DNA of 64,000 nucleotides from Trichodelitschia bisporula (lineage: Eukaryota; Ascomycota; Dothideomycetes; Phaeotrichales; Phaeotrichaceae): contig ML996693.1 in assembly GCA_010356995.1 (NCBI GenBank), positions 1,178,001 to 1,242,000 on the forward strand, given 5' to 3'. Both the position numbers and the translations under genes were made by a program. Under the pieces are notes generated by a model, which saw only the letters and a program-made list of their open reading frames with translations, had not been told where the DNA came from and ran no database searches. Shown piece by piece: positions 11,612-23,579 of the stretch; the stretch's first letter is position 1; every line of letters starts with the position of its first letter.

Positions 11612-14600
11612 ATGTCCATTGCATCGCGGTCGTCGCACGCCTCGCGCGGCTCGCGCCACAGCAGTCGATCGAACCGGTCGCTGCCCCCGCCGGCCCCGAG
11701 TCTGACGCCGTCCAGCGACGCCGTGTTCGAGGCGTGCGCGGCGACGGCGTCCTTCTTCCTCTACGCACAGCGCAACGTCATCATCTGCCTGCATGTCGAC
11801 ACGCTGGCCATCGAGCGGCGCTTCGAGCGGCATCGCGACAACGTGCTGTGGATTACGGTCGACAATGTCAGCGACAAGGGCAACGGCCGTTTGGTGGTGA
11901 GTTACGATGCTAGCCAGACGACTATCGTGTGGGATCTGTTCTCTGGCGACGAGGTGGCGCGGTTTGCTTCGTATGAGGAGCTGCGCGTGGCGGTGTGGAT
12001 GAAGAACTCGAATCTTGCGTTTGGCAACTCGCAGGGAAATGTCATCCTCTTCGAGCCTACGACGTCGGAACACATATCTGCGCGCACCATCTTTGATCCC
12101 ATAACCGCCTTGGCGCCGTCAACAGATTGCCGAACGTTCGCTATCGGGTAAGTGGTGGAGGAGTGAAGATGCGCCGCGGAATGCTGACATGCCACAAGCT
12201 ACATGAACGGATCCATACTCATCGCCCATATTCAGCCGCAATTCACCATCCTCCACACTCTCAGCACTAATCGATCACCCTCGCCCATCAACAAGCTTGC
12301 CTGGCATGGCTCGTCTTCAAAGCAAAAGTCCGACATGCTGGCTGTGCAGACGCAAGACGGCGATCTGCGCGTCTGGAGCATCCCCAAGGTACCTAACGGC
12401 GACCAGCCGACCATCATCCGTGTGCTATCACGCCATGAAACGGACCGCCTATCAGGACCGTGTTGGTTCGGATGGTCGAAGATGGGGCGCATCGTGCAGT
12501 ATTCCGAAGGGTGAGTGGCGAAACTTGCAGCCTGTGAAAATGCGAGGCTAACCGCCCGCAGAATGACCTTCGTCTGGGACGTCCGCACAAAACGCGTGAC
12601 TTACGAATCCGTCCCTACGATTGATGGCATCGTCGGCGTCGCCAACTTCGGTCCGACCGCCACTCTCTTCACTATGGGCCGCAACCACACGGTCCAACAG
12701 TACGATCTTAATCCTAGCTCACGCCCGACGCTGGTCCAAAACGTGCAGCACGTGCCATCGAAGCTCCCGCCATCACCACCGATATCAGACGGCGATCAGC
12801 GCAAAGTCAGCCGCTACGTCACAGCCGACCACTCTATCGGCGCGCAAGGCGCGCTTCCATCTAGTCTGCCGCTCTACCTCGAGGTCGAGAGCAGCGAGGG
12901 CGAAGCTACCATGTCGCCGTTGCAGCGCATCGCCCGCGAAATGGACCAGCTCGACGAAAGCCGCGACACCGTCGGCCCCCTGAGCCCGAGTAATTCGTCC
13001 AAGGCCTCCACCACGTCCCGCTCGTCCCGTGGCGGCGGCCAGCGTCACCGCCTTCCCCAGGCGTCGCCCAAGCCGCTGCTCACCTCCAAGGACCGTCCCG
13101 CGTCGCCGCTGTCTAACAGTGCCAACAGCGCAAGTACAGCCACCACCTTCTCTTTGGGCTCGACACAGCCCGCCCTCCCAGGCGCCAACCGCGCCGCCGC
13201 CCGCGAGAGCATTTCCACGCGCTCGTTGCTGTCGACGTCGACGTCTAAGTCCAAGGGCTCACGCCTGCGGCAGGAAGTCATGCGCAGTCCCGAGTCGCCG
13301 CACCTACCAACCATCGTCGACCTCTTCCCGTACACGCGGGCCCGTCTCAGCGAAGTCCCCTTCCGCCCGCCACAGTACGACGAGCGGCGGCAAACGCCGG
13401 ACCAGCTGCGGGCGCAGATGCTCGAGGTGGTGTTTGGGTGGTCCAACGACATCGAGGCGCTGATTCGCGACGAGCTGGAGCGCTTCCCGCCTGGGTCGAC
13501 GGGCTCGGTGCTGCTGTGCAAGTGGCTCGGCGATCTGTCGTCTGAGATGGTGGCGTCAATGATCAGCAACCAGAGCCCGACGTCGTCTAACTGGATGCTG
13601 CTTGCGCTGAGCTCCATGGGCCAGGGGTCGCAGAAGAAAGTCGGCGATGCGTTTGTCTCGCGCCTGCTTGAGTCAGGCGACATCCACCCGGCCGCTGCTA
13701 TTCTCATCGGCCTCGGCGAGTACAACGATGCGGTCGAGGTGTATGTCTCGCGCAAATACTACATGGAGGCCGTGCTGCTTGCTTGTTTGGTCTTCCCGCA
13801 AGACTACCAGCGCCACTCGCACCTCCTGCGCAAGTGGGGCGAAGTCGCCATCCAGAAACACCAGCCCGAACTCGCCGTGCGCTGTTTCTCATGCACAGGT
13901 CTCGAATCTACGGAACCCTGGTTCTCGCCTGCCGCCCAGGACGCCGTGTACGTCGCACAGCAGCGTGCGCTTGCTCCGGATCAAAGCCAGCCGTCGCCCC
14001 GTCTCGCCCGCCTGCACCCCTCGGCCGCGGGCCTGAAACTCGTCACCGATTTTACTAAGCCGGCAATTGAACCGAAGTCGGCGCTCGACGATAAGACGCC
14101 AATGGTGTACGGCATTACGCCGATCGACACTGCCCTCTCCCCCAGCGGCGTGCAGCACCTGCGGCCCTTCCGCCGCGGTGATCCCGAGTCTGCAAGCCGC
14201 ACCGCCACGCCGGGTGGGTTTGCGCGCAGGCGCCTCCCGTCGCAGTCGGCTATCGATCGTATCCGCGGCGGCACGGAGCTCAATACGCCTATTGCTGAGG
14301 ATGTGGATGTGAATGAGCCCATGACCGCTGTCAAGGAGAAGGTGTGGCACGACCGGGATAACTTCCGGATGCGCAGCACGTCCGTCGGCCAGGGGAGCCA
14401 GATCTCGAGTAGCACGCTGAGCGCGACGCTGAGCGCGACTTCGTACCGCCGCACGGGAGGCGGTTTGCCTTCGCCGAACCCGCAGCTCATCCAGCGGTTG
14501 GCAGATAGTCACCACCGCAACGGGTCGCGCGAGCGCAAGCCTGAGGGCTTGTATCTGCACATGGACGACGTGGTGACAGTCGACAGCACCCTGCCCAGCG

Positions 14601-17029
14601 CATCCACAGTATCTTATTCTGGCCTCCGCGGCGCCAGCCCAACCAGCATCAGCGTCACCCGCGACCAAGCCATAAGCCCCATGTCCGACCGCCGCGCCGC
14701 CAGCGCAATGAAGAGCAGCAAAGCCAAGAGCATCGACCAGTACATCAGCAGCCTGGAGGAAGCAAACTACCACCAGAAAACCAAGCGCTCAGCCTCCAAG
14801 ACCCGCGAGCCCAGCCGCGAGGGCCGCACTACGAGCCGTACCTCCCACCGCGCCCCCTCCGCCGGCCGCGCCCAGGGCACCCGCTACGTCAAGCCGGCCA
14901 AGCGCTCCCCTTCCTCGCCGGTGAGCATGTCCCCCGACGACCCCGCGCTGCAGACTAGCTCCACCTTCGACGACGAGCGCTACTACCGCCTCGCCAGCCC
15001 CGTCGAGCCGCTCTCCGCCCATCCGCGCGAGCGTGAGCCCCTGAGCGCCCGGCCTCACGACTCGCACGCCAAGGACCTCGCCTCAGTTACCAGCCGCAAG
15101 AGCTCGAAGACGCGCCGCGGCGAATCGGCCGATCGTGCCGGGCGTATGCGCTCTAAGAGCCGGCCTGGGGGCGAGCGCGCGCCGTCCCGGCCCCGCTCGC
15201 CGGACGAGGATATCCGCTCTGAGCGGAGAGGCCGCAGCAAGGCGCGGCAGGAGGGCGAGCGCGAGCCTAGTCCCGTTAAGCGCGTGCTCACTATCGATAC
15301 CTCGACCAGTGTGCCCGTGCGCCCGCGCGAGCGCAGCGAGAACCGCGTTAGGAGTCGTAGTCGTGATCGGAGTCGTAGCGCAAGGCGGCCTGTTCGGGAC
15401 CCGTCGCCTGCGGACTCGCACGTCACGTCCGGGAGCAGGCGCAAGGCGAGCCGCAGCCGCATGCCGAAGCTGCAGACGAACTTCTCCGATCCGACGATTA
15501 TGACGAAAAAGGCGCTTGCGGCGAAGGAGTTAGAGGAGCGGAGGTTGTCGCTCGCGCGTCGCCCCTCGGCTCCTGCGATTATCCATCCGGATGAGCTTAG
15601 CGTGCCCCGTTCTGCGATTGACCGCTTGCCTACTTCGCCTGGTGGGTTTGCTGCTTCGCCTATGGGCGGCATGCCGAGCGAGGCGGAGCAAATCCGCGGG
15701 AATCCGAATGATCTGCGCAAGCTGGCGACTGCGCAATCGGGTGCTATCCCGAAGGCCGCGCCCATGGGCCTGCCCGCCACGCCCCGTGCGATGCGCCACC
15801 CGACATACACCTTCGACGTCACCGCTGCCACGCCGGACGTCCCCTCCGTGCCGCCCATCCCCGAGACCTCGATCCGGCACAGCACGGAGCACTTCCAGAG
15901 CCCGGTCGTGCAGGGCGAGACGGACGATAACTTCATGCTCCCCGCCGTGACCTTCGTTCCGCGGTCTGCGTCGGCGCCGCCGGAGAAGACTGTTCCAAGG
16001 AAGGCGACGGATGGGAAGGCCCATGGCCATGGCCGGAAGTTGAGTAGTAGTGTCACGGTTATCCTCCCCCAGGCCGGCGCGTCGGTCCTGCCGATGAGCA
16101 TCGACGAGGCGCTGCACGGCAGCGGTGCGAATGTAATCCACGTCGCGAGCCCGGGGGGCAACGCGCAGCCGCTCCCCGCCGTGGTCCCGGAGCTGCAACA
16201 CCTGAACATGCCCCCGCCGCCGCCGCCGCCGCCCCCACCGCCGTCTAACCTCTCAGCACATCTCTCCGTTATCGACCCCGAAAACGCCCCTCCGACGGAT
16301 ACGAGCCGCACCGTCTCCCCCACCGCCGAAATGCCGTCCCTGAGCAGTTCGCCCTCCCAGAATCGTCGTGGGCGGAACAGCATGAGCGAGAACGTAGGGC
16401 TTAAGCTGCGCAGCGTGCGCGACCGCATCCGCGACCGCAGCGCGTCCCGCAACAGGACGATGAATATCTCCCCGCCGATCCCATCCTACACGCCCAGCGC
16501 GCCCTACGAGTCGCTCGTCGGCGTCCAGGAGGCAAGTCAGGGCGGCGCAGCACCGCCCCCTCCCCCGCCCCCTCCGGTGCCGTATGAGTCCCTCGCGCAA
16601 CCGGGCATCGAGCCCCTGCCGCAGACCACGTTCGGCGGGTACAAGAAGGAGACGCGCGCGCAGGCGCTCGCGCACGGGGAGACGCTTGCGGCGGAGCGGT
16701 ACACGCCTGCTCCCTCATCCAGCAGTGCGAGTCCGGCGCCGTACGAAAGTATGGCGTCGCTTGGGGGGGTGGGGTATGGTGGGCCCAGTCCGCAGCCACA
16801 GCAACAGGTGGGGGGTGTGCCAAGGGACACGACCTACGCTGGCTATCGGACGCCGAAGGAAATTGCGGCGCAGATGGCGGCGGCCGCCGAGAGGCAGCAG
16901 CAGGTTGAGGAGCAGATCCAGCTTGCGAAGGCGGGGTTTGCGGGGTATAGGCATCCGAAGGAGGTTAGGGCTAATATGCCGCCAGAGAGCTATGGGGCGG
17001 GGAGGGGGGGGGAGGGGGAGATGTTTTAG
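11612..17029 (+). CDS. WD40 / Gemin5-like TPR protein with long disordered tail
   Basis: Three exons fit splice sites and phase: 11612-12147, 12199-12510 and 12562-17029, giving 1,771 residues. Residues 1 to about 320 contain WD40-type blades (for example TTIVWDL and MTFVWDVRT). About residues 565-755 form an alpha-helical repeat region resembling the TPR-like part of Gemin5, with motifs HPAAAILIGLGEYNDAVEVY, AVLLACLVFP and LAVRCFSCTG. The remaining thousand residues are low-complexity, rich in Arg-Ser pairs, Pro and Ala, with poly-proline runs at about 1,498 and 1,615. Near the C-terminus three PYES(L/M) and three GY(R/K)-type motifs recur. In animals Gemin5 binds snRNA and ribosomes; RNA-related or scaffold work is inferred here. 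The ATG sits just after a possible 5'-leader acceptor at 11586. It is not near other spliceosome genes except prp5, 2.5 kb away. Confidence 0.85.
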
Positions 17030-18390
17030 GTGGTGAATGGGGGTTGATGAGGGGGTGAGAAGTGGTGAGAGGTGAAGATGGTTTGAGAGTGATGGTCCGT
17101 TTTCTTGCTTCTTGGATACCGATACGGTTTTCCGCTGGCGACGGCGGAGGCCTTTTTGCTTTGACTGCCAAAAGTAAGGATCTGGCATGATTAAACGACG
17201 TTTATTTTCTTTCTTGTGGCATTTTTTTCAGGCTGGGCTTGCTGGAGAAGAGATATACCTTGTTTGTTGTACACTTTCAGCGGGGTTTCGACTCCCTGGC
17301 TGCTTCGGTTGGTCTGGGTTCGTTCTTCTCAGGCATATTTTTGACATTTCGATTCGATGGCCTCTGGGGTTTGGAAGACGGGCTTTTTTTGGGGTTGATA
17401 AGATTTGGGGTTTGATGTGATGTTTTGGGTGGGGTTTGAGCGCGGTGCATTTGGGTTTTCATCTTCGAGTTTGCTTCGAGGGGTGAGCATTGGGTGTGTA
17501 AGGTTTGGGGTTGCATTTGGTGCTTATGGCTTCGTGTGGCATCCTCCGAGGGAGGTGGGAGGGGAGGAAGGGGGGAGGAGGATTGAGAGGTGAGGCTGGC
17601 ATGTGGACTACGAAGAATGAGGGGTGGGATGTATGTAGGACATCGGATAATTGATACTGCTGTGGTGTGCTAGAACATTTTTATGCCGTGAAGTGGAAGT
17701 GAGGTCCTCATCTGTTTTACACGTGATACAAGTGGGCCCTTTGTTTATTCCACGTCAGGTCAGCGTCATCGTGAGGTCAGGGGGGGTGGTGTGTGGATGG
17801 GGTGTGTGGGTTAGGTATTGCTTTGAAATTCAGGTTGCGGTAGTGGCCCCGGGCCGGCCCGTGGTTGGCGGCGGAGGCGGGCCGATATCGATAGAGTATC
17901 GATAGGATCGCTGCACAGCCAAGGAGAAGGGGGAAGGGGTTGGGGATCGTGGCTCTCGGCACGGCGAAAAAAGGGTGGATTCGGTGCCTGGGTGCGCGGG
18001 ACGGACGAGGCTGGACTGACAGGAGACAGGAATGATATAGCAGCGGGCCGAGGGGGGTTGCGTGGAGTATGATCTCCGCCTCCGCCTCAATCCCCGAGAT
18101 ATTCCCCGTCCTTGAAGAAGTTCAGACAACAAATATGCCATGCTCACAAAGCGTAGTTGCCCCGTCCAATTGACTCAATATGTTCGGACAGAATATCTCA
18201 CCGAAGCTTACGACGGCTCGCGTCCAATCACAACCTTTCCCTGCACGATACTCGTATGCATGCGGGGTGCCGGCATCGCATCCGTGATACGGGGCGTGAC
18301 TCAGCGGCGGGGATATATCCCCTCCCTCCTTCCACTTCCTCTATCTCAACTACCTCTCGTCAATTTTCGCTTCACAAGAACCAATTGACC
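17030..18390. other. intergenic, no gene seen
   Basis: GT-rich trailer of the WD40 gene, followed by upstream DNA of the gene entering the assembly gap. A short direct duplication of TATCGATAG lies near 17885-17905. No supported coding sequence. Confidence 0.5.
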
Positions 18391-18575
18391 NNNNNNNNNN
18401 NNNNNNNNNNNNNNNNNNNNNNNNNNNNNNNNNNNNNNNNNNNNNNNNNNNNNNNNNNNNNNNNNNNNNNNNNNNNNNNNNNNNNNNNNNNNNNNNNNNN
18501 NNNNNNNNNNNNNNNNNNNNNNNNNNNNNNNNNNNNNNNNNNNNNNNNNNNNNNNNNNNNNNNNNNNNNNNNNNN
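18391..18575. other. assembly gap (185 N)
   Basis: A run of N that removes the start of the following flavoprotein gene. Family members usually have about 40-50 residues ahead of the first visible residue, which would fit inside a gap of this length if its size is real. Confidence 0.99.
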
Positions 18576-19339
18576 CCGCCCCAGGCCACCCCTCCCGCAC
18601 CCTCCGCATCCTCACGCCCACCTCAGTAGCCTATCTCGACTCCACAGGCAGCGGCTGCGAAACCATAGCGCACAGCTACGAAAACGGCCGCGTAACGCTT
18701 ATGTTCTGCTCCTTCGGCCCCGCGCCCCGGATCATGCGTCTATTCTGCACGGGCCGGGTCGTGGAGAAGGGCGCGCCGGGATGGGCCGCTGCTATGGCCC
18801 TGTTTCGCACCGAGAAGCAGGCGGGGGATGAGGAAGCCGTTCTCTGGCCGTCCGGGAAGCGCGCGGAGGGGGAGTGGCAATCTGACGCCATCGCCCGCGC
18901 CAGCCGCGCGGTGATTTACCTGGATGTGTTCAAGGTGCAGACGAGCTGTGGGTATGGCGTCCCGCTGCTCGCGCCGTCGGGTGTAGGGGAGAGCGAGGAT
19001 CCGTCCGACCCCACTGGGGGAATGATGAAGATGGAGGCCAAGGGGGACGGGGGGTTGTGGGTTGATCGGGATGTGTTACCGGGTTGGGGGGCTAAGAAGA
19101 CGGAGAGTAGTTTGAGGGGGTATTGGGTGGATAATAACTTGAGGAGTTTGGATGGACTGCCTGGACTGCGGGCGGCGGGGGCGGGAGGGTGGAGGGTGAG
19201 TGTGGGGGGTGGGTGGGTGGGTGCTGCGGTTGTGTGGGTTTTGGTGGTTACGTCGAGGATTTTTGGGGTGGATGTGGTTGGGCTTACGGTGGGGGTGTTG
19301 CTGCAATGGGTGGAGGGGGTGAGGGGTTTGGTGAGTTGA
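18576..19339 (+). CDS. PNPOx-fold (FMN split-barrel) family protein, 5' end lost in gap
   Basis: The frame is open directly from the gap edge and runs 253 residues to a TGA. Early residues read LRILTPTSVAYLDSTGSG, then ETIAHSYENGRVTLMFCSF, PRIMRLFCTGRV and, further on, SCGYGVPL. These are typical of the fungal pyridoxamine 5'-phosphate oxidase-like family (FMN-binding split barrel). Such proteins bind flavin, but most are not proven PNP oxidases, so the substrate is unknown. The last 40 residues are hydrophobic and could form a membrane segment, which is less usual. The ATG should lie in the N run. The gene converges on prp5, whose stop is about 230 bases away. Confidence 0.8.
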
Positions 19340-19567
19340 GGTGATGAGAGAGAGGCGGAGGGTTTCTACTATCAGCCGAGTCTAATACGAGTCACGATAC
19401 ACCATCACGTAACCATAATTCACGTTTCAACGAGCACACTGTTGACATCAATTGTGCGTGTGTATTGTTTCGTTCGGTCAGCAGGGCTAATCAGAAGCTT
19501 AGCCCAGCCTCCGGCCACACTGTGAGGAATGACCATCCCACCTAACAGCGCGGAGCAAACCGTAGAA

Positions 19568-22500
19568 CTAAACAACGCTGTACCGCCCACTCGCCGGCGC
19601 GCGACTCTCGCTCTCGACAGCCGCCATCGTCCCCTCGCGCAAGAGGCGCATGAGCTCGCGCATCGCCGTAGTCTAGTGTCATTAGCCAACTCATTCATCA
19701 AAAACCGGGGGGGGTGTCAAAACTCACCACCACAACCTCCGTATCGCCCTCAACAAGGATATACAACTTCGGCTGGCTCCCCTCCGGCACACTCGCATTC
19801 GCCGGATAGAAGTTCCCCTTCGTCGTAATGCTGACGCCAGTCGCATCCAGGATCTTCGCCACATTCGTGCGATTCGTGACCGCCCACCGAGCTTTCTGCG
19901 GGTAGTCGTTGATCTCGAGCGTTGCATGGAAGGCACCAGCGTCAGGACCCTTGTTATCGATAGGCTGTCCCGGGCGAAGGCGGTTCGTCTGCGTAAGGCG
20001 CTGGTTGATGAAGCTAGTCACGCCCTTGACCTTGTCGAGCGGGTTGCCGTCCGCCTTGGGGGCCTCGGTGCGGTGCACCACAATCTCCGCATCAATCGCA
20101 ATCTCCTTCGGCACACGCGAAGCCGAAGCCGAAGACGAAGAAACCACCTCGCTAGGCCCATTGAGCAGCACATCCTTGTCCTTCTTCCCGTTCTCCTTGT
20201 CATCCTCATCCGGCTCATCGCCCGTCTTGAACGCCTTGCGCTGCAGCGAGCGCACTGCGTCACGGTCCTGGTCTAGCTTCTCCAAGCCCTTGCCGCCGAA
20301 ACCGCCGCGCGCGGCTTTTTCCTTGCCGGTCTTGACCTTTTCCATGAAGGAGTCGGACATCTTTTGCAGGGCCTCTGGGATCTCTTGACCGGAGTATTTG
20401 AGCGCTTTGATTATGTCGATCGAGTAGCGCTCCTGCTCTTCAGTGATGAACGTAACCGCCGTGCCCTTGTTGCCGGCCCGACCCGTGCGCCCCGCACGAT
20501 GAACGTAGTCCTCGAGATGGTTGGGTGGATCATAATTGACCACTAACTTGAGTTGCTTGACATCCAACCCACGGGCGGCGACAGACGTGGCGATCATAAT
20601 CGGAATCGCACCGTGTTTGAAGTCGTCAATCGTAGAATCGCGGTCGTACTGATCCTTGCCGCCGTGAATCGACCCGCACGGGTACCCCTTGTGCAGCAAC
20701 TCATTGAGCAAGCCATCCGCCGCCTCCTGGCGGTCCACGAAGATCAACGTACGCGCATCCTCGTCCGTGTCGTACAGCTCGCCGAGCAACTCCAGCAGGC
20801 GCACAAACTTGGTGTTCTCGGGCCGAACCTCGACAATCTGTGTAATCTCCGGCGCGACGACGCTGCGACCGCCGACGATGATCTGCACCGGGTCCTTGAG
20901 CGCCTTGCGCGCGAGCGACTCCATGATGCGCGGGAATGTCGCTGAGAAGAGCACCTTCTGCGCGTCAGGCCGAATGTTCGACATGATTTTAGACACCTGG
21001 CTCTCGAAACCCATGTCAAACATGCGGTCCGCCTCGTCGAGCACGAGATACGTGATGCGCCGCAGATTAGTCACACGGCCCGAGTTGGCGGCTAGAAGAT
21101 CAATCATCCGACCCGGCGTGCACACGATGACATGGCATCCCTTCTTGAGCGAAGCAATCTGGTCGCTGATCGGCGCGCCGCCATAGGCACACACGGCTTG
21201 CAGGTTGAGGGCCTTGAGAAACGGACGGCACTCCTTGTGGATCTGGGTGGCCAGTTCGCGCGTCGGCGCCAGAATCAAGCTGATCGGTCCGTCGAGTTTA
21301 TCGAGCGCGCGCTGCGCAAGGATATGCCGGCACATCGGGAGGATGAAGGCAATTGTCTTGCCAGACCCGGTCTTCGCCACGCCGATAACGTCACGGCCGG
21401 ACATGATGGCAGGAATCGCCTGTGACTGGATGGAGGTCGGCTTGTAATAGCCCAGACTGCGAATGACGTCCAGAGTCTGCACGCCGAGACCGCATTGCGC
21501 CCACTTGAGGACTGGTTTGGGAACGTTCTTGCCGTCGATCTTGATGCCGTCGAGCTCTAAGCGCAGGCTGGCGACCTCATCCTCTGACAACGCGGCCATC
21601 TCAGTCGACTCAGTGAAGAAATTCTTGCGGAACGGCTCGTAGGCGATCTTGGAGTGGTCCACAGTGGGCAGGTCCTTCTTCTTGCGCTTACTAGCGGCCA
21701 TGGCCAGAATGTCGTCGGCCTCGAGTTCGACGGGATCGCGCTCCTCCTCATCTCCGTAGATAGCCTCGGCCTGGGGAAGCTTGCGCTTCCGATTTTTGGG
21801 ACTCTCCTTGCCCAGGGTGGCCATGAAGGCATCCAGCGGGTCGATATCGTCCTCCGAGGCGCCATTAGATTCGGCAGCGGGGGTTTGAATGGCAGGTGCA
21901 TCGGTCATGGTGGCATCCCCAGCGGCAGCTGCCTGAACGCGCTGCTCGTGCTTTTCGGCCGCCGCGCGCGCAGCAGCGGCAACCTCCTCTTCAGTGCCGG
22001 TATCGTGCAAATCGGTTCCATCCTCGTCTTCTGGGACAGCAACGGCATTATCGAGGTCAGGGGGCGGGGGGGTTGGCAGCTTCTCGAGCTTCTTACGTGT
22101 AGCGACTTCATCCCCAAAGTCCAAACCCTTTTTTTTCTCCGCCTCCTGACCGGCCTTGTTCATGAAGCCGAATGCGCTGACGTTAGCGGCTTTCTTCGCG
22201 CGGCTCGAGGTGGCTGCGCCTGTCAGTACTGCTGGACAACCGAGGGAGCGAGACTGACCAGATTGTGTCCCGACTTTGGGCGGAAGCGTCGGCATCGTTT
22301 TAGCCGTCACAGGAAGCGGGACGTCGCTTCCAAGGGCCTTCGCAGCTCCAGTAACCTTTTTAGGCATCGTCTGTGAATCAAACGTTCCTTGAAAGGGGGT
22401 GGGTGATTGGTGACCATTTGCGTCGCCAATGATCGTTGCAGGTGAGGCAATGCTAGCCGGTGTCGAGTCTTTCTTATCCATTTCCTGCAGAAGTGTGCGC

Positions 22501-23193
22501 GTAGTGACCGCAGGCGTAGTTGCTTCTTTCTGCTGCTTCTCGAGCTCGGCGGCAGCCTTTGCCTGTGCCTGCTTGGCCTTCCATGCCTCTAACTTGGCCA
22601 GACGCTCCGCTTTCTTCTTGTCTTCGTCAGTCTGTTTGGCCACAGCGGGCTTCGCGGGCTGCAAATCAGTAAACGTTCTCGTAAAACCACAAGCTTGTTC
22701 ACGACAGCGACATACCTCGGCGGGTTTCTGCACGGCCTTGTCATCCTTGCGCTTCGAGTCAGTAGAATTATCGCGTCGACGCCGCGTACGGTCTCGGGAG
22801 TCGTCTCGCCTGTCCCGGATATCCCTATCCCTGCTGCGGTTCCTCCTGTCGCGCCCAGGGGACCGAGAGTGGCGGCGCTCGCGCGAGCGATCATGGCGGA
22901 CTGGGCGGTACGTGTCTTCGGCTCTACGGTCTACCGAGCGGTCACGACGCCGGTGCGAGTCGCGGTCACGGTAGCGGCGCTGTAGGGTGATAACAATCAG
23001 TAAGTGCTTCAAAGGCAACCAGCGAGAGGGGAGGACTTACATCAGCGCTGCGAGAACGGCTCCGCCGGCCATGATGGCTCCATGCTGGATCCCGCCGGTC
23101 CCGAGGGAAGCGGTCCTCATCGCGACGAGAGCGCCGGCTGGCCGAGTACGAGCTTCCTGTGGGTGATGGTGAGCGCGTCTCCCGGCGGGGCAT
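19568..23193 (-). CDS. prp5: pre-mRNA-processing ATP-dependent RNA helicase Prp5
   Basis: DEAD-box helicase of the Prp5/DDX46 type, which acts on U2 snRNP during branch-site recognition. Four exons on the minus strand: 23193-23041, 22979-22716, 22658-19728 and 19672-19568, about 1,150 residues. The N-terminus is an Arg/Ser/Asp-rich domain. Helicase motifs include AKTGSGKT (about residue 567), PTRELA, DEAD (about 678), SAT (about 709) and [10 protein letters not shown] (about 859). Exon 4 encodes [11 protein letters not shown] and ends GRYSVV, the usual C-terminus of fungal Prp5; without it the frame would stop early in the intron. The second intron (22715-22659, 57 bases) has no stop and keeps frame, so it could be read through. 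The gene is divergent from erb1. Confidence 0.93.
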
Positions 23194-23579
23194 CTTGATG
23201 CACCCGATTGGTGGTGAGCGTTACACTCGTGTATTTCCAGTCAGCAGCGAGATTTGGTGAGTCGTGGAGTTTGTGAGGTGAGGGGGGTTCGACACTGTTA
23301 TGGTAGGTTGTGTGCGACCGATAAGGGGAATACGCAAGTGGTTGATGGTTGTGTGGTGGGAGAAAGTTGGAGAGCAGTTCGGGGCGCCGCAGATGATCCG
23401 CTCGTTCACTGCCTGGACTCGGTGCTTGGCTGTGGCGCAACATGGTTGATTGAGTGTGGCTTGAGGGTCGGAGGTGGATTAGCTTTAGGCCGGCCCCTCG
23501 AAAAAGTTCCTCCACCGGCGTCTCACTTTTGCTGCTGAACGCTGAGCTTCGTGTTCGAAGAACCACAAAGCAATCCGCC
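23194..23579. promoter_or_regulatory. 386-base divergent promoter region between prp5 and erb1
   Basis: The start codons of prp5 (minus, 23193) and erb1 (plus, 23580) face away from each other across this interval. Both promoters and both 5' leaders must lie here. I see no clear TATA box. The erb1 ATG has the favourable context CCGCCATG. Confidence 0.7.
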
